DNA of 5,854 nucleotides, from assembly GCA_017556845.1 (NCBI GenBank), contig JAFYMA010000084.1, positions 1-5,854 on the forward strand, written 5' to 3'. The translations under genes and the position numbers were made by a program. Below, one piece after another: positions 1-5,854 of this stretch; position 1 is the stretch's first letter, and each line of letters opens with the position of its first letter. Origin of the DNA: Clostridia bacterium. Lineage in GTDB: Bacteria > Bacillota > Clostridia > Oscillospirales > CAG-272. Under the pieces are notes generated by a model. It searched no databases, was not told the DNA's origin, and saw only the letters and a program-made list of their open reading frames with translations.

Positions 1-47
1 TACGCACTGATTATTTTTCTTATTTCATTATGTCTGCTATATTTCAT
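1..47 (-). CDS. argR: Arginine repressor ArgR, N-terminal fragment (cut by window edge)
   Basis: Only the first 15 codons plus two bases are present; they read MKYSRHNEIRKIISA. This matches the opening of the ArgR/AhrC winged-helix DNA-binding domain, which typically starts with a K-x-x-R-H/x-x-I-x-x-I pattern. The ATG is 9 bases past the NAD kinase stop codon, and an AGGCGG ribosome binding site overlaps that stop with a 5-base spacer. By family knowledge, ArgR forms arginine-dependent hexamers that repress arginine biosynthesis and can activate catabolism. NAD kinase followed by argR (and then usually recN) is a familiar order in Clostridia and Bacilli, which supports the call beyond the short peptide. 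Nothing can be said of the arginine-binding C-terminal domain, which lies outside the window. Confidence 0.8.
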   Translation of the reverse strand, partial: MKYSRHNEIRKIISA

Positions 48-56
48 ATTTACCGC

Positions 57-857
57 CTAGTTCATCTTTTTACCAAGCAAATTATAAAAACCGTCTTTTT
101 TGATTCTGATCAGTTTTGTAACAAGCTTTGCACGCTTAACGATTATCGAAGCGTTAAACGGAATATTAATATTTTCCCTGCCGTCAAGGGTCAAATAAAC
201 CCTTACGGGATCAGGACTTTTATTTATTATCTTTATAACCGAATTCGCCGAAAAAACCATCGGACGGGAGGTGAGCGAATGTGAACAGATCGGCGTAGAA
301 AGCAGACAAGCGAGTGAGGGATCGATAAGCGGCCCTCCGGCTGACATAGAATACGCCGTTGAACCCGTAGGCGTAGCAATTATAAGACCGTCTGCAGTAT
401 ATTCAGCAACGAAAGAATCGTTGCAGTAAAGATCGAGCGTTGTAATTTTTGATACAGCACCGTTTGAAATAACAGCGTCATTTAATACACAGTATTCGTC
501 GCCGGATTCTGTTTTAACAGACAGCATCATCCGCTCTTCTATTGAATAATTGCCGTTTATGTATTCCGAAACCAAAGCAATTTCGTCCGGATCAAGCTCC
601 GCCATAAAGCCGACTCGACCGAAATTGATGCCAAGGATCGGAACACCGGCCGTCGAACAGCACCGAGCCGCATGCATTATCGTTCCGTCACCACCGAGAA
701 CAATCAACAATTCAGGTATACCGTTATCGGCAAATCTTTCTGGATCTGTAATTACGTCAACCCTGCAAGAAGCGTTTTCAATTATCGTTTTAAGCTTTTT
801 TGTACAGACAAGGTCAACATCCTTGTCAGGATTAGCATATATAACTATATATTTCAA
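57..857 (-). CDS. nadK: NAD kinase (ATP/polyphosphate-type NAD+ 2'-phosphotransferase)
   Basis: The 266-residue product phosphorylates NAD+ to NADP+ in the cytoplasm and is normally the only de novo source of NADP. The family signature GGDGT is at residues 55-59 with the catalytic Asp57. It is followed by GINFGRVGF (77-85), the LND motif near 125-127 (many homologues have LNE), the NAD-binding segment DGLIIATPTGSTAYS (156-170) and AGGPL (173-177). Length is normal for bacterial enzymes and the C-terminus ends in the usual FYNLLGKK-like tail. The start codon is TTG: an AAAGGAG Shine-Dalgarno lies 8 bases upstream. The first in-frame ATG-coded Met after it is at residue 61, beyond the GGDGT motif, so it could not give a working enzyme. 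The TTG overlaps the tlyA stop as TTGA, indicating translational coupling. Identification is very secure. Confidence 0.97.
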   Translation of the reverse strand: MKYIVIYANPDKDVDLVCTKKLKTIIENASCRVDVITDPERFADNGIPELLIVLGGDGTIMHAARCCSTAGVPILGINFGRVGFMAELDPDEIALVSEYINGNYSIEERMMLSVKTESGDEYCVLNDAVISNGAVSKITTLDLYCNDSFVAEYTADGLIIATPTGSTAYSMSAGGPLIDPSLACLLSTPICSHSLTSRPMVFSANSVIKIINKSPDPVRVYLTLDGRENINIPFNASIIVKRAKLVTKLIRIKKDGFYNLLGKKMN

Positions 858-1594
858 GAAAGGTGCTCCTTTCCGTTATAAATAAAAACCGCAAGATATT
901 CGGTATTGCCATCCCCACCCTTAATAGGAGATTCAATGTAACCTTTGAGAACAAAGCCTGTAGCATCTGCCGATTCAAAAACTTTTTTTAAAGCAGACTT
1001 TCGATCGGATTCGCTTTTTACGATTCCTTTATTAGAAAGACTTTTTCTGCCCGCTTCAAACTGCGGCTTTATCAATGTGATAAAGGTCGCGCCCTTCTTC
1101 AATACGGAAGAAAGGGGTGTGTGAATTAAGGTTTGCGAAATGAACGACACGTCCATTACCGCCAAATCGAAAAGCTCTTCGGTTTCAGCGGGAGAAAGAT
1201 TTCTGGCATTGAAGCCTTCAAGCTGCGAAACGCGTTCATCGCAAGCTAATTCCGAATCAAGCTGACCGTGTCCGCAGTCAACCGCAAGCACGTGCTCAGC
1301 ACCTCTTTGCAGGAGGCAATCGGTGAATCCGCCGGTGGAGGCACCGACGTCAATGCAACGCAATCCGGAAACGTCTATACAAAAATGATCGAGTGCAGCT
1401 TCAAGCTTAAAACCACCTCTTCCGACAAAAGGCATAGATGAATCGTCTATTTCGATTGAAGCAGAATCAACATCAAACGACGGCTTGGTAATAATCTTAC
1501 CATCAACCTTGACCGCGCTCTTTTCAATCAATTCCTTTGCCTTGGATCGACTTTTTACGTAGCCGTTTTCAAACAAAAAGAGGTCAAGTCTCAT
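854..1594 (-). CDS. tlyA: TlyA-family rRNA (cytidine-2'-O)-methyltransferase / haemolysin-like protein
   Basis: The 246-residue product has an N-terminal S4 RNA-binding domain (about residues 1-60, beginning MRLDLFLFENGYVKSR) followed by an FtsJ/RrmJ-like SAM methyltransferase domain. Visible motifs are VGRGGFKLE (57-65), the SAM-binding DVGASTGGFTD (82-92), MDVSFIS (147-153), LIKPQFEAGR (174-183) and SPIKGG-GNTEYL (222-233). Lys63, Asp148, Lys176 and Glu232 fit the K-D-K-E catalytic set of 2'-O-methyltransferases. Characterised TlyA proteins methylate cytidines in 16S and/or 23S rRNA, and their loss gives capreomycin resistance in mycobacteria. The older haemolysin label is doubtful. Which cytidine is modified here cannot be read from sequence. 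The ATG overlaps the ispA stop as ATGA and no clear Shine-Dalgarno precedes it, so it is probably translationally coupled. Confidence 0.93.
   Translation of the reverse strand: MRLDLFLFENGYVKSRSKAKELIEKSAVKVDGKIITKPSFDVDSASIEIDDSSMPFVGRGGFKLEAALDHFCIDVSGLRCIDVGASTGGFTDCLLQRGAEHVLAVDCGHGQLDSELACDERVSQLEGFNARNLSPAETEELFDLAVMDVSFISQTLIHTPLSSVLKKGATFITLIKPQFEAGRKSLSNKGIVKSESDRKSALKKVFESADATGFVLKGYIESPIKGGDGNTEYLAVFIYNGKEHLS
866..872 (-). promoter_or_regulatory. Shine-Dalgarno that fixes the TTG start of NAD kinase
   Basis: On the minus strand this reads AAAGGAG, 8 bases before the TTG at 857-855. It lies inside the 3' end of tlyA. It is the clearest translation signal in this part of the operon and is the main reason for accepting a non-ATG start for NAD kinase. 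Confidence 0.8.
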
Positions 1595-2481
1595 TTATTT
1601 CTGTTAAGAAGATAGTCGGCAAAATCACAAAGAACGTCCGATCCGTCAAAATCCGAAATCAACGACTTTGCCTTTTCAGTAAGCTGAGCGGCATATTCGC
1701 GTGCTTCGGGTACGGACATAAACGTAAGGAATGTGGTTTTTCCCTGCTCTGCGTCGCTTCCTATAGGCTTACCAAATATCGCTTCATCGCCTTCAACGTC
1801 GAGTATATCGTCGATTATCTGGAAGGTTGCGCCGATCAGCGATGCATACTCAACGGCCGCTTTTCTGAGCGGATGTTGAGCATCCATACCTGCGGCAATA
1901 CAGCCAAGCTCACACGCACAAGAAATAAGTGCGCCCGTTTTAAGCGAATGGAGATACTTTAAGAGTTCAATCGGTATACTCTTATTTTCACTGTCCAGGT
2001 CAATCTGCTGACCTCCGATCATTCCTTTTGCACCTGCTCGCGATGAAAGGAGCTTAACCGCTTCGCATTTCAAAGCCGGAGCAACATTTTCAGATGCAAG
2101 AGCAACCTCGAACGCATACGTCAGCAGCGCATCTCCTGCAAGAAGAGCATTTGCATAACCGTATTTAACGTGAGTAGTAGGCTTTCCTCTTCTAAGCTCA
2201 TCATTATCCATACACGGAAGATCGTCGTGAACAAGCGAGTATGAATGAATCATTTCAAGAGCACAGGCAAACGGCATTGCATCTTCAACGCTTCCGCCGG
2301 CCAATCTGCAAAATTCAAGGACAAGAAAAGGTCTTACACGTTTTCCCGCACCGAGTACCGAATAACGCATTGCGTCAAAAAGAAATGGGATTCTTTCGTC
2401 ATCTTCATTAAGATAAGTCTGCAACGCCTTTTCGGTCAGCGCGGCATCTTCATTAATTCTGTTGCCAATCTTGTTCTGCAT
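1591..2481 (-). CDS. ispA: Short-chain polyprenyl diphosphate synthase (farnesyl diphosphate synthase type)
   Basis: The 296-residue product condenses IPP with DMAPP/GPP, most likely to make farnesyl diphosphate, the precursor of undecaprenyl phosphate and other prenyl products. Key elements are GKRVRP (46-51), the first aspartate-rich motif DDLPCMD (86-92) with the two-residue insertion of bacterial type II enzymes, GGQQIDL (156-162), the KT pair at 181-182, and the second aspartate-rich motif DDILD (224-228). Tyr81, five residues before the first motif, matches the E. coli IspA arrangement (YSLxHDDLP) and favours a C15 product, though chain length is an inference. Length is normal. The start codon lies 29 bases inside xseB, with AGGA 8 bases upstream. 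The stop overlaps the tlyA start, so dxs, which often follows ispA in Clostridia, is not at this position. Confidence 0.95.
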   Translation of the reverse strand: MQNKIGNRINEDAALTEKALQTYLNEDDERIPFLFDAMRYSVLGAGKRVRPFLVLEFCRLAGGSVEDAMPFACALEMIHSYSLVHDDLPCMDNDELRRGKPTTHVKYGYANALLAGDALLTYAFEVALASENVAPALKCEAVKLLSSRAGAKGMIGGQQIDLDSENKSIPIELLKYLHSLKTGALISCACELGCIAAGMDAQHPLRKAAVEYASLIGATFQIIDDILDVEGDEAIFGKPIGSDAEQGKTTFLTFMSVPEAREYAAQLTEKAKSLISDFDGSDVLCDFADYLLNRNK

Positions 2482-2692
2482 AACTACCGTCCTGCTTTTG
2501 CATTAAAATTTTAATCTTTTGTTCAGCATTGTCAAGCTGGGTATTACACTGTTTGACAAGCGCTGTTCCTTCTTCAAAAACAGCAAGCGATGCGTCAAGC
2601 GGAGCATTTCCCGATTCAAGAAGCCTTACTATTTCTTCAAGTCTGGCAAGAGCACCTTCAAAGGTTTCTGTATTCTTATTGGTTTCTGTCAT
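2453..2692 (-). CDS. xseB: Exodeoxyribonuclease VII small subunit
   Basis: This 79-residue protein matches XseB throughout its central part: FEGALARLEEIVRLLESG (11-28), a PL-x-x-SL-x-x-FEEG segment (31-42), then a second long helix ending near KIKIL (59-63). XseB folds as a helical hairpin. Several copies bind each XseA chain to form exonuclease VII, which degrades single-stranded DNA to short oligonucleotides in repair and recombination. The size is typical. The start is the ATG at 2692-2690 with AAGGA about 10 bases upstream, a slightly long spacing. The gene begins 31 bases after the xseA stop. Its polar, Gln-rich tail (about residues 64-79) lies largely in the 29-base overlap with ispA and is probably not part of the conserved fold. 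Confidence 0.95.
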   Translation of the reverse strand: MTETNKNTETFEGALARLEEIVRLLESGNAPLDASLAVFEEGTALVKQCNTQLDNAEQKIKILMQKQDGSYAEQDWQQN

Positions 2693-2723
2693 TATTACGA
2701 ATTCCTTTCACAGGTAAAGAAAA

Positions 2724-3935
2724 CTATGCTTTATTCTTTTCGATAACCTTTCCTTTAACAGTACCGTCGGTAGTCATAAACGAAAAATCGTCACCGATAT
2801 CAATATCGTCAACTGATTTGATAAGCTTTCCGTCTCCACCGAACACCGCGGAATAGCCACGCGAAATAACCGACATCGGATTTAACGCTTCAAGCTTTGC
2901 AGTAAGTGAAATAAATTTTTGCTTTTTATCACCTATAAGGAGCTTTTGAGCGGATTCCATTTCTCTGGAAAGCGTCAGTACCGTAAGTCGCCTGTCATCA
3001 ACGATATAACCGGGAGAATTAAGGACACGACGTGATGAAAGCTCTTCGATGCGCTTTCTGCGAGTTATAAGATTATTGTTTAAAAGAAGAAGCATTCTGT
3101 CGGTAATATTATTGATCTTACGCTGTAATTCTGCAGTTTCAGGGACAGCAATTTCAGCAGCAGCCGATGGGGTTGGAGCGCGCATATCGGCAGCAAAATC
3201 ACAGATCGTAAAATCAGTTTCATGACCGACCGCAGAAATCACAGGGATTCTTGACGCAGCAACAGTTCTCGCAAGCTCCTCGTTATTAAACGCCCAAAGA
3301 TCCTCTATAGATCCACCACCGCGACCGATGATTATAACATCGGCACAGTTTAATTCATTAATAAGTCTGACACCGCGAATAAGGTCGGGAGCTGCCTCAG
3401 CCCCCTGAACCAACGCAGGATAAAGAACAACCTTCGCAAACGGAAATCTGCGCTTGGTTACGTTAATAATATCGCGGACAGCCGCCCCTGTAGGGGAAGT
3501 AATAACCCCGACTCTGGTAGGTATCTTCGGAAGTCTTCTTTTGCGTTCAGGAGCGAACAATCCCTCTGCAGCGAGTTTCTTTTTTAACTGTTCATACGCA
3601 AGATACAGTGCCCCTATTCCGTCCGGTTCAAGCTTATCACAGTAAAAGACGTACTGTCCGTCACGAACAAAAACACTTACTCTTCCGTGAGCAAGAACCT
3701 TCATTCCGTTTTCAGGAACGAAAGTAAGCTTAGATGCGCTTGAACGAAACATTACACTTTTAAGCGTACCAGTTTCGTCCTTGAGTGTAAAATACAGGTG
3801 ACCGGATTTATGGTTGGTGAAATTCGATATTTCGCCCTTTAAGTATATCGAAGCAAGGTTTGCATCACTTTCAAAACGTTGCTTGAGATACTCGTTTAAA
3901 GCAGTTATCGTCAGAAAATTCTTATCATTCGTCAT
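2724..3935 (-). CDS. xseA: Exodeoxyribonuclease VII large subunit
   Basis: The 403-residue catalytic subunit of exonuclease VII shows an N-terminal OB-fold (about 1-105) with LKGEISNFTNHKSGHLYFTL (32-51), which binds single-stranded DNA. The nuclease core follows with GVITSPTGAAVRDI (143-156), RGGGSIEDLWAFN (205-217), GHETDFTICD (237-246) and AD-RAPTPSAAAE (249-261). A coiled, charged C-terminal region (about 265-345) is expected to carry XseB. The chain ends with the SRGYS segment (near 359-363) and a short beta-rich domain, so it is complete and within family length. The ATG overlaps the end of the preceding Kae1-like gene by 11 bases, with an AAGGG ribosome binding site about 9 bases upstream. 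It cleaves single-stranded DNA from both ends without needing ATP. Adjacent xseB confirms the assignment. Confidence 0.97.
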   Translation of the reverse strand: MTNDKNFLTITALNEYLKQRFESDANLASIYLKGEISNFTNHKSGHLYFTLKDETGTLKSVMFRSSASKLTFVPENGMKVLAHGRVSVFVRDGQYVFYCDKLEPDGIGALYLAYEQLKKKLAAEGLFAPERKRRLPKIPTRVGVITSPTGAAVRDIINVTKRRFPFAKVVLYPALVQGAEAAPDLIRGVRLINELNCADVIIIGRGGGSIEDLWAFNNEELARTVAASRIPVISAVGHETDFTICDFAADMRAPTPSAAAEIAVPETAELQRKINNITDRMLLLLNNNLITRRKRIEELSSRRVLNSPGYIVDDRRLTVLTLSREMESAQKLLIGDKKQKFISLTAKLEALNPMSVISRGYSAVFGGDGKLIKSVDDIDIGDDFSFMTTDGTVKGKVIEKNKA

Positions 3936-4848
3936 TTAATGATTCCCTTTTGTAAGAATCGAAGGTTAAAAGTGCCGTTCCTGCAGCGTTATCAGAGGAA
4001 AATACAGGTTCGGCAAAGGATGCGTTATACTTTTTTCCGATATACGCGGCGATACGTCTGTTGGATGTAACCCCGCCCGAAAAGATCATTTCGATATCAG
4101 GATACATTTCTCTTACGTTTTCGCAAAGTTTATCAACCGTAAGTCTTATAAAATCAAGGACGTAGGCGGCTATTGCACCACGCGATACACCGCCTGCAAT
4201 CTGATCCTTTACTTTATTCTCAAGTCCCGACAAATTACAGTTGAGTCCTTTAACCGATATCTTCGGTTTAATTTCAGATTCGGTTGCAATACGTTCAAGC
4301 TCGGGACCGCAAGGAAACTTCATTCCCATAAGCACCCCCGCTCTGTCAATAGCCTGACCTGCGTTAAGGTCAAGCGTTCCGCCGATCTGTTTGATCACAC
4401 CGTTTTCAACGTATAGTATATCGGTCGTTCCACCGGAAATATGAAATGCAACGAAGCTTTTACCGATAAGATCTTCGCGACCGGATGAATACAGAGCAGC
4501 CCTTACGTGTCCGCGCTGATGCGAAAACTGATACAGAGGCGCGCCGTTAAGCTCGGCATACATTGTTGCAACTGCTTTACCAACAAGAAAACACGGCATA
4601 TATGAATTTTCAACATCGCGGGGAGCATAAGAATAGCCAACAGCTATAATATCACGTTTTCCCAAGCCCTCCGTAATACGCGGAAAATTCTTAACATGAG
4701 AAAACACGGCGTCACTTTGACGCAGCCCCCGTTCTCCTTCGGCTACGTCAAGCAGTATCTTTTTATTCTCGCAAACACGTCCGTCTTCATCAACGAGAGA
4801 TACCGACGTGGTATAGTTGCTTGTATCTATACCGAGAAAATACTTCAT
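3925..4848 (-). CDS. Kae1/TsaD-like (peptidase M22 family) protein, divergent paralogue of unknown role
   Basis: The 307-residue product has the ASKHA fold pattern of the Kae1/TsaD family: GIDTSNYTTSVSL at 6-18, a histidine pair in SHQRGH (His110, His114), HISGGTTD (136-143), DRAG-LMG (168-175), CGPELE (180-185), NLSGLENKV (205-213), FSGGVTSN (256-263) and SDNAAGTA (285-292). The HxxxH pair and Asp286 fit the metal ligands of TsaD, which makes the t6A modification at tRNA position 37. However, the protein is shorter than typical TsaD (about 340 residues), the N-terminal ETSCDET-type motif is replaced by DTSNYTTS, and SGGHT is SGGTT. I therefore read it as a paralogue rather than the t6A enzyme. 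Databases often call such proteins O-sialoglycoprotein endopeptidase, a name not supported here. It lies between nusB and xseA, with an ATGA overlap to nusB and no obvious Shine-Dalgarno. Confidence 0.8.
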   Translation of the reverse strand: MKYFLGIDTSNYTTSVSLVDEDGRVCENKKILLDVAEGERGLRQSDAVFSHVKNFPRITEGLGKRDIIAVGYSYAPRDVENSYMPCFLVGKAVATMYAELNGAPLYQFSHQRGHVRAALYSSGREDLIGKSFVAFHISGGTTDILYVENGVIKQIGGTLDLNAGQAIDRAGVLMGMKFPCGPELERIATESEIKPKISVKGLNCNLSGLENKVKDQIAGGVSRGAIAAYVLDFIRLTVDKLCENVREMYPDIEMIFSGGVTSNRRIAAYIGKKYNASFAEPVFSSDNAAGTALLTFDSYKRESLNDE

Positions 4849-5252
4849 TTCAGACCGAGATCTACGGCAACGCCGTTGAGTATTCCATTAATGAATTTGG
4901 GCGCGGAATCCTCGTCGTATTTTTTAGCGAGCTCAACTGCTTCATTGATCGAAACAGCAAACGGAATTTCGTCGTTGCAATACTTCATCTCATACACGCA
5001 AAGACGCATTATGCAAAGCGAAGTAACCGACATTCTGGAGGTTTTCCATCCCTTTGCATTGCGCGAAATTATTTCATCGATTTCCGCGCAATTTTCGGTA
5101 ACACCGAAATAAAGCTTATTGAGAAAACTGTCGTCATCGATCCCGAGCATTTCAAGCGCATCGGAATAAAGGGTATCTCTGTCATCTTCTTTTCTGAATT
5201 CAAATTCAAAAAGCATCTTAAAAGCGTTTTCTCTGAGTGAGCGTCTGTCCAT
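4845..5252 (-). CDS. nusB: Transcription antitermination factor NusB
   Basis: The 135-residue all-helical protein matches NusB end to end. It has the N-terminal basic RRSLRENAFKMLFEF (3-17), a conserved Trp69 in the middle, MRLCVYEM (82-89), then IP-x-x-V/A-SINEAVELAKKY (96-112) and KFINGIL (119-125). NusB pairs with NusE (ribosomal protein S10), binds boxA RNA and promotes antitermination of rRNA operons. It is the first gene of the operon. An AGGAGA ribosome binding site lies 5 bases upstream of the ATG (5258-5263), and a strong promoter lies about 40 bases before the start. The stop overlaps the next gene's ATG as ATGA. Nothing is missing or unusual. Confidence 0.96.
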   Translation of the reverse strand: MDRRSLRENAFKMLFEFEFRKEDDRDTLYSDALEMLGIDDDSFLNKLYFGVTENCAEIDEIISRNAKGWKTSRMSVTSLCIMRLCVYEMKYCNDEIPFAVSINEAVELAKKYDEDSAPKFINGILNGVAVDLGLK

Positions 5253-5257
5253 GGATT

Positions 5258-5263
5258 TCTCCT
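5258..5263 (-). promoter_or_regulatory. Ribosome binding site of nusB
   Basis: On the minus strand it reads AGGAGA with a 5-base spacer to the ATG at 5252-5250. It supports that start for nusB and shows an anti-Shine-Dalgarno of the usual Bacillota kind. Confidence 0.8.
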
Positions 5264-5289
5264 ATATAACATTAATAAATATATAGTCT

Positions 5290-5318
5290 ATTGTATAATA
5301 AAAACGCCGAAATGTCAA
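5290..5318 (-). promoter_or_regulatory. Sigma-A-type promoter of the nusB operon
   Basis: On the minus strand a perfect -35 box TTGACA (5318-5313) is followed after 17 bases by TACAAT (5295-5290), five of six matches to the -10 consensus. Transcription would start near 5283, giving a leader of about 30 bases before nusB, too short for a riboswitch or attenuator. It is the only strong promoter I see for the minus-strand train, so it probably serves all genes from nusB to argR and beyond. An alternative -10, TATACA with 15-base spacing, is less good. Confidence 0.75.
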
Positions 5319-5391
5319 CATAATCAATGCATAAATAACCACTTTTTATTAATATATCCACCGTAAATATACACGACAAACCTAATAAAAC

Positions 5392-5406
5392 AAATTTTGA
5401 AAATTT
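5392..5406. repeat. 15-base AT-rich dyad in the divergent intergenic region
   Basis: AAATTTT, a central G, then AAAATTT form a perfect inverted repeat with 7-base arms. It ends 12 bases before the -35 box of the plus-strand promoter. That position would suit an UP element or a repressor/activator site, but an AT-only dyad of this size can also occur by chance in such AT-rich DNA. It has no following T-run in the right place for a terminator. Confidence 0.35.
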
Positions 5407-5418
5407 ACATCTGAACTG

Positions 5419-5447
5419 TTGAGATTTTTGCGCGAATATGATAATAT
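5419..5447 (+). promoter_or_regulatory. Probable promoter of the plus-strand membrane protein gene
   Basis: TTGAGA (5419-5424), a 17-base spacer and TAATAT (5442-5447) form a near-consensus sigma-A promoter. The start point would be near 5454, giving a leader of roughly 24 bases before the ATG at 5478. It is divergent from the nusB promoter: the two -35 boxes are about 100 bases apart. Confidence 0.6.
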
Positions 5448-5468
5448 AAAAGCATCAATTTTTCACAC

Positions 5469-5472
5469 GGAG
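5469..5472 (+). promoter_or_regulatory. Ribosome binding site of the plus-strand membrane protein gene
   Basis: GGAG followed by a 5-base spacer (TCAGT) leads to the ATG at 5478-5480. It supports this start and the reality of the open gene running off the window. Confidence 0.65.
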
Positions 5473-5477
5473 TCAGT

Positions 5478-5854
5478 ATGGAAAGCTTTAAGAAATTTTT
5501 GAACAACATCCTTTATCCGACGTCTTTAATATACACCGTAATTTCCGCATTGTTCTTTATCGCTTCTAAATACACGCTTGGTGGTGACACTACGACGGCT
5601 ACACTTATGCTTGTAATTCTCGTTTTTTCGCTCGTACACGCATATTTTCTCGGTGTATTCAGAACCAAATTACCGTACGTCGTACGTACGTTGATCCATT
5701 ACGCAATAGTAACCGGATCGTTACTTATCCTTTTTACTATTGCAGGCTCTGCGTTTTCCCCCTCGTCGGTGATATTGACACTTTCATTCTTTACCGTGGT
5801 TTATTTCGTTATCGCTGTTCCCGTTCTTATTGTATTATACAAAAGAAAAGCAAA
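5478..5854 (+). CDS. Small four-helix membrane protein, probably DUF3021-like; 3' end outside window
   Basis: An open frame of 125 codons starts at ATG 5478 and runs without a stop to the window edge. It begins MESFKKFLNN. It has four hydrophobic stretches at about residues 12-30, 42-61, 70-90 and 97-120, then a basic YKRK. There is no signal peptide cleavage site. The layout, with a short cytoplasmic start, a second helix containing LVFSLVHA, a charged turn, an RTLIHY motif (70-75) opening helix 3, and a final VVYFVIAVP helix, resembles DUF3021 proteins of about 130-150 residues. On that basis only a short tail should be missing. DUF3021 genes are often neighbours of LytTR-type regulators; none is visible here, but the downstream side is cut. 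Its function is not known. It has its own promoter and ribosome binding site, and its direction opposes the nusB operon. The family call is a pattern-based judgement. Confidence 0.6.
   Translation, partial: MESFKKFLNNILYPTSLIYTVISALFFIASKYTLGGDTTTATLMLVILVFSLVHAYFLGVFRTKLPYVVRTLIHYAIVTGSLLILFTIAGSAFSPSSVILTLSFFTVVYFVIAVPVLIVLYKRKA

Noticed and set aside
48..56. Possible transcription terminator between NAD kinase and argR.
   Set aside because: The gap is 9 bases and carries part of the argR ribosome binding site, so there is no space for a hairpin.
550..885. A plus-strand open frame of 111 codons, and several others of 60-140 codons opposite the operon genes.
   Set aside because: They lie antisense to genes with clear family motifs, have no recognisable domains or ribosome binding sites, and their composition follows from the opposite strand.
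1537..1962. A 141-codon plus-strand open frame across the tlyA-ispA junction.
   Set aside because: Its sequence is the antisense of the TlyA S4 domain and the IspA C-terminal half; no motif or start signal supports it.
5253..5289. Possible leader regulation (riboswitch, T-box or attenuator) before nusB.
   Set aside because: The predicted leader is only about 30 bases and AT-rich, with no stable hairpin or T-run terminator.
5328..5341. A loose ARG-box-like sequence (TGCATAAATAACCA) about 10 bases upstream of the nusB -35 box, tempting because argR is in the operon.
   Set aside because: It fits a degenerate TGnATwwwwATnCA pattern with one mismatch but differs from the stronger TGAATwwwwATTCA form at three positions. 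In AT-rich intergenic DNA such a match is weak evidence.
5673..5692. Clustered CGTACG palindromes (5674-5679 and a 10-base palindrome at 5681-5690) inside the membrane protein gene.
   Set aside because: They fall in frame over ordinary codons (Pro-Tyr-Val-Val-Arg-Thr-Leu) that fit the loop before helix 3, so they need no separate explanation. No further repeat units are present.

Overview
The window reads as a core-genome segment from a Bacillota member of class Clostridia, probably a gut-type Oscillospiraceae-like lineage. This rests on gene order (nusB, a Kae1/M22-like gene, xseA, xseB, ispA, tlyA, NAD kinase, argR), moderately low GC and AGGAG-type ribosome binding sites. The genus cannot be fixed from sequence reading alone.

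Positions 1-5252 are one dense minus-strand gene train, read from right to left. It encodes NusB, a Kae1/TsaD-like ASKHA-fold protein, both exonuclease VII subunits (XseA, XseB), a short-chain prenyl diphosphate synthase (IspA type), a TlyA-type rRNA methyltransferase, NAD kinase and the first 15 codons of ArgR, which is cut by the left edge. Neighbouring genes overlap by 4 to 29 bases or sit within about 30 bases of each other. Three junctions are 4-base start/stop overlaps, two ATGA and one TTGA, and no terminator is visible inside. A good sigma-A-type promoter (TTGACA, 17 bases, TACAAT) lies just upstream of nusB and could drive the whole unit. The NAD kinase gene begins with TTG, supported by a strong Shine-Dalgarno sequence.

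Positions 5253-5477 are a 225-base AT-rich divergent intergenic region. It holds the nusB promoter on the minus strand, a second promoter (TTGAGA, 17 bases, TAATAT) on the plus strand and a perfect 15-base AT-only-arm dyad. From 5478 to the right edge runs the start of a plus-strand gene for a small four-helix membrane protein resembling the DUF3021 family, open at the window end.

Functionally the operon is a housekeeping bundle: transcription antitermination, DNA repair, isoprenoid chain elongation, ribosome modification, NADP supply and arginine control. No mobile element, CRISPR array, tRNA or rRNA was seen. I did not find a convincing new system. The least understood items are the Kae1-like protein and the orphan membrane protein.
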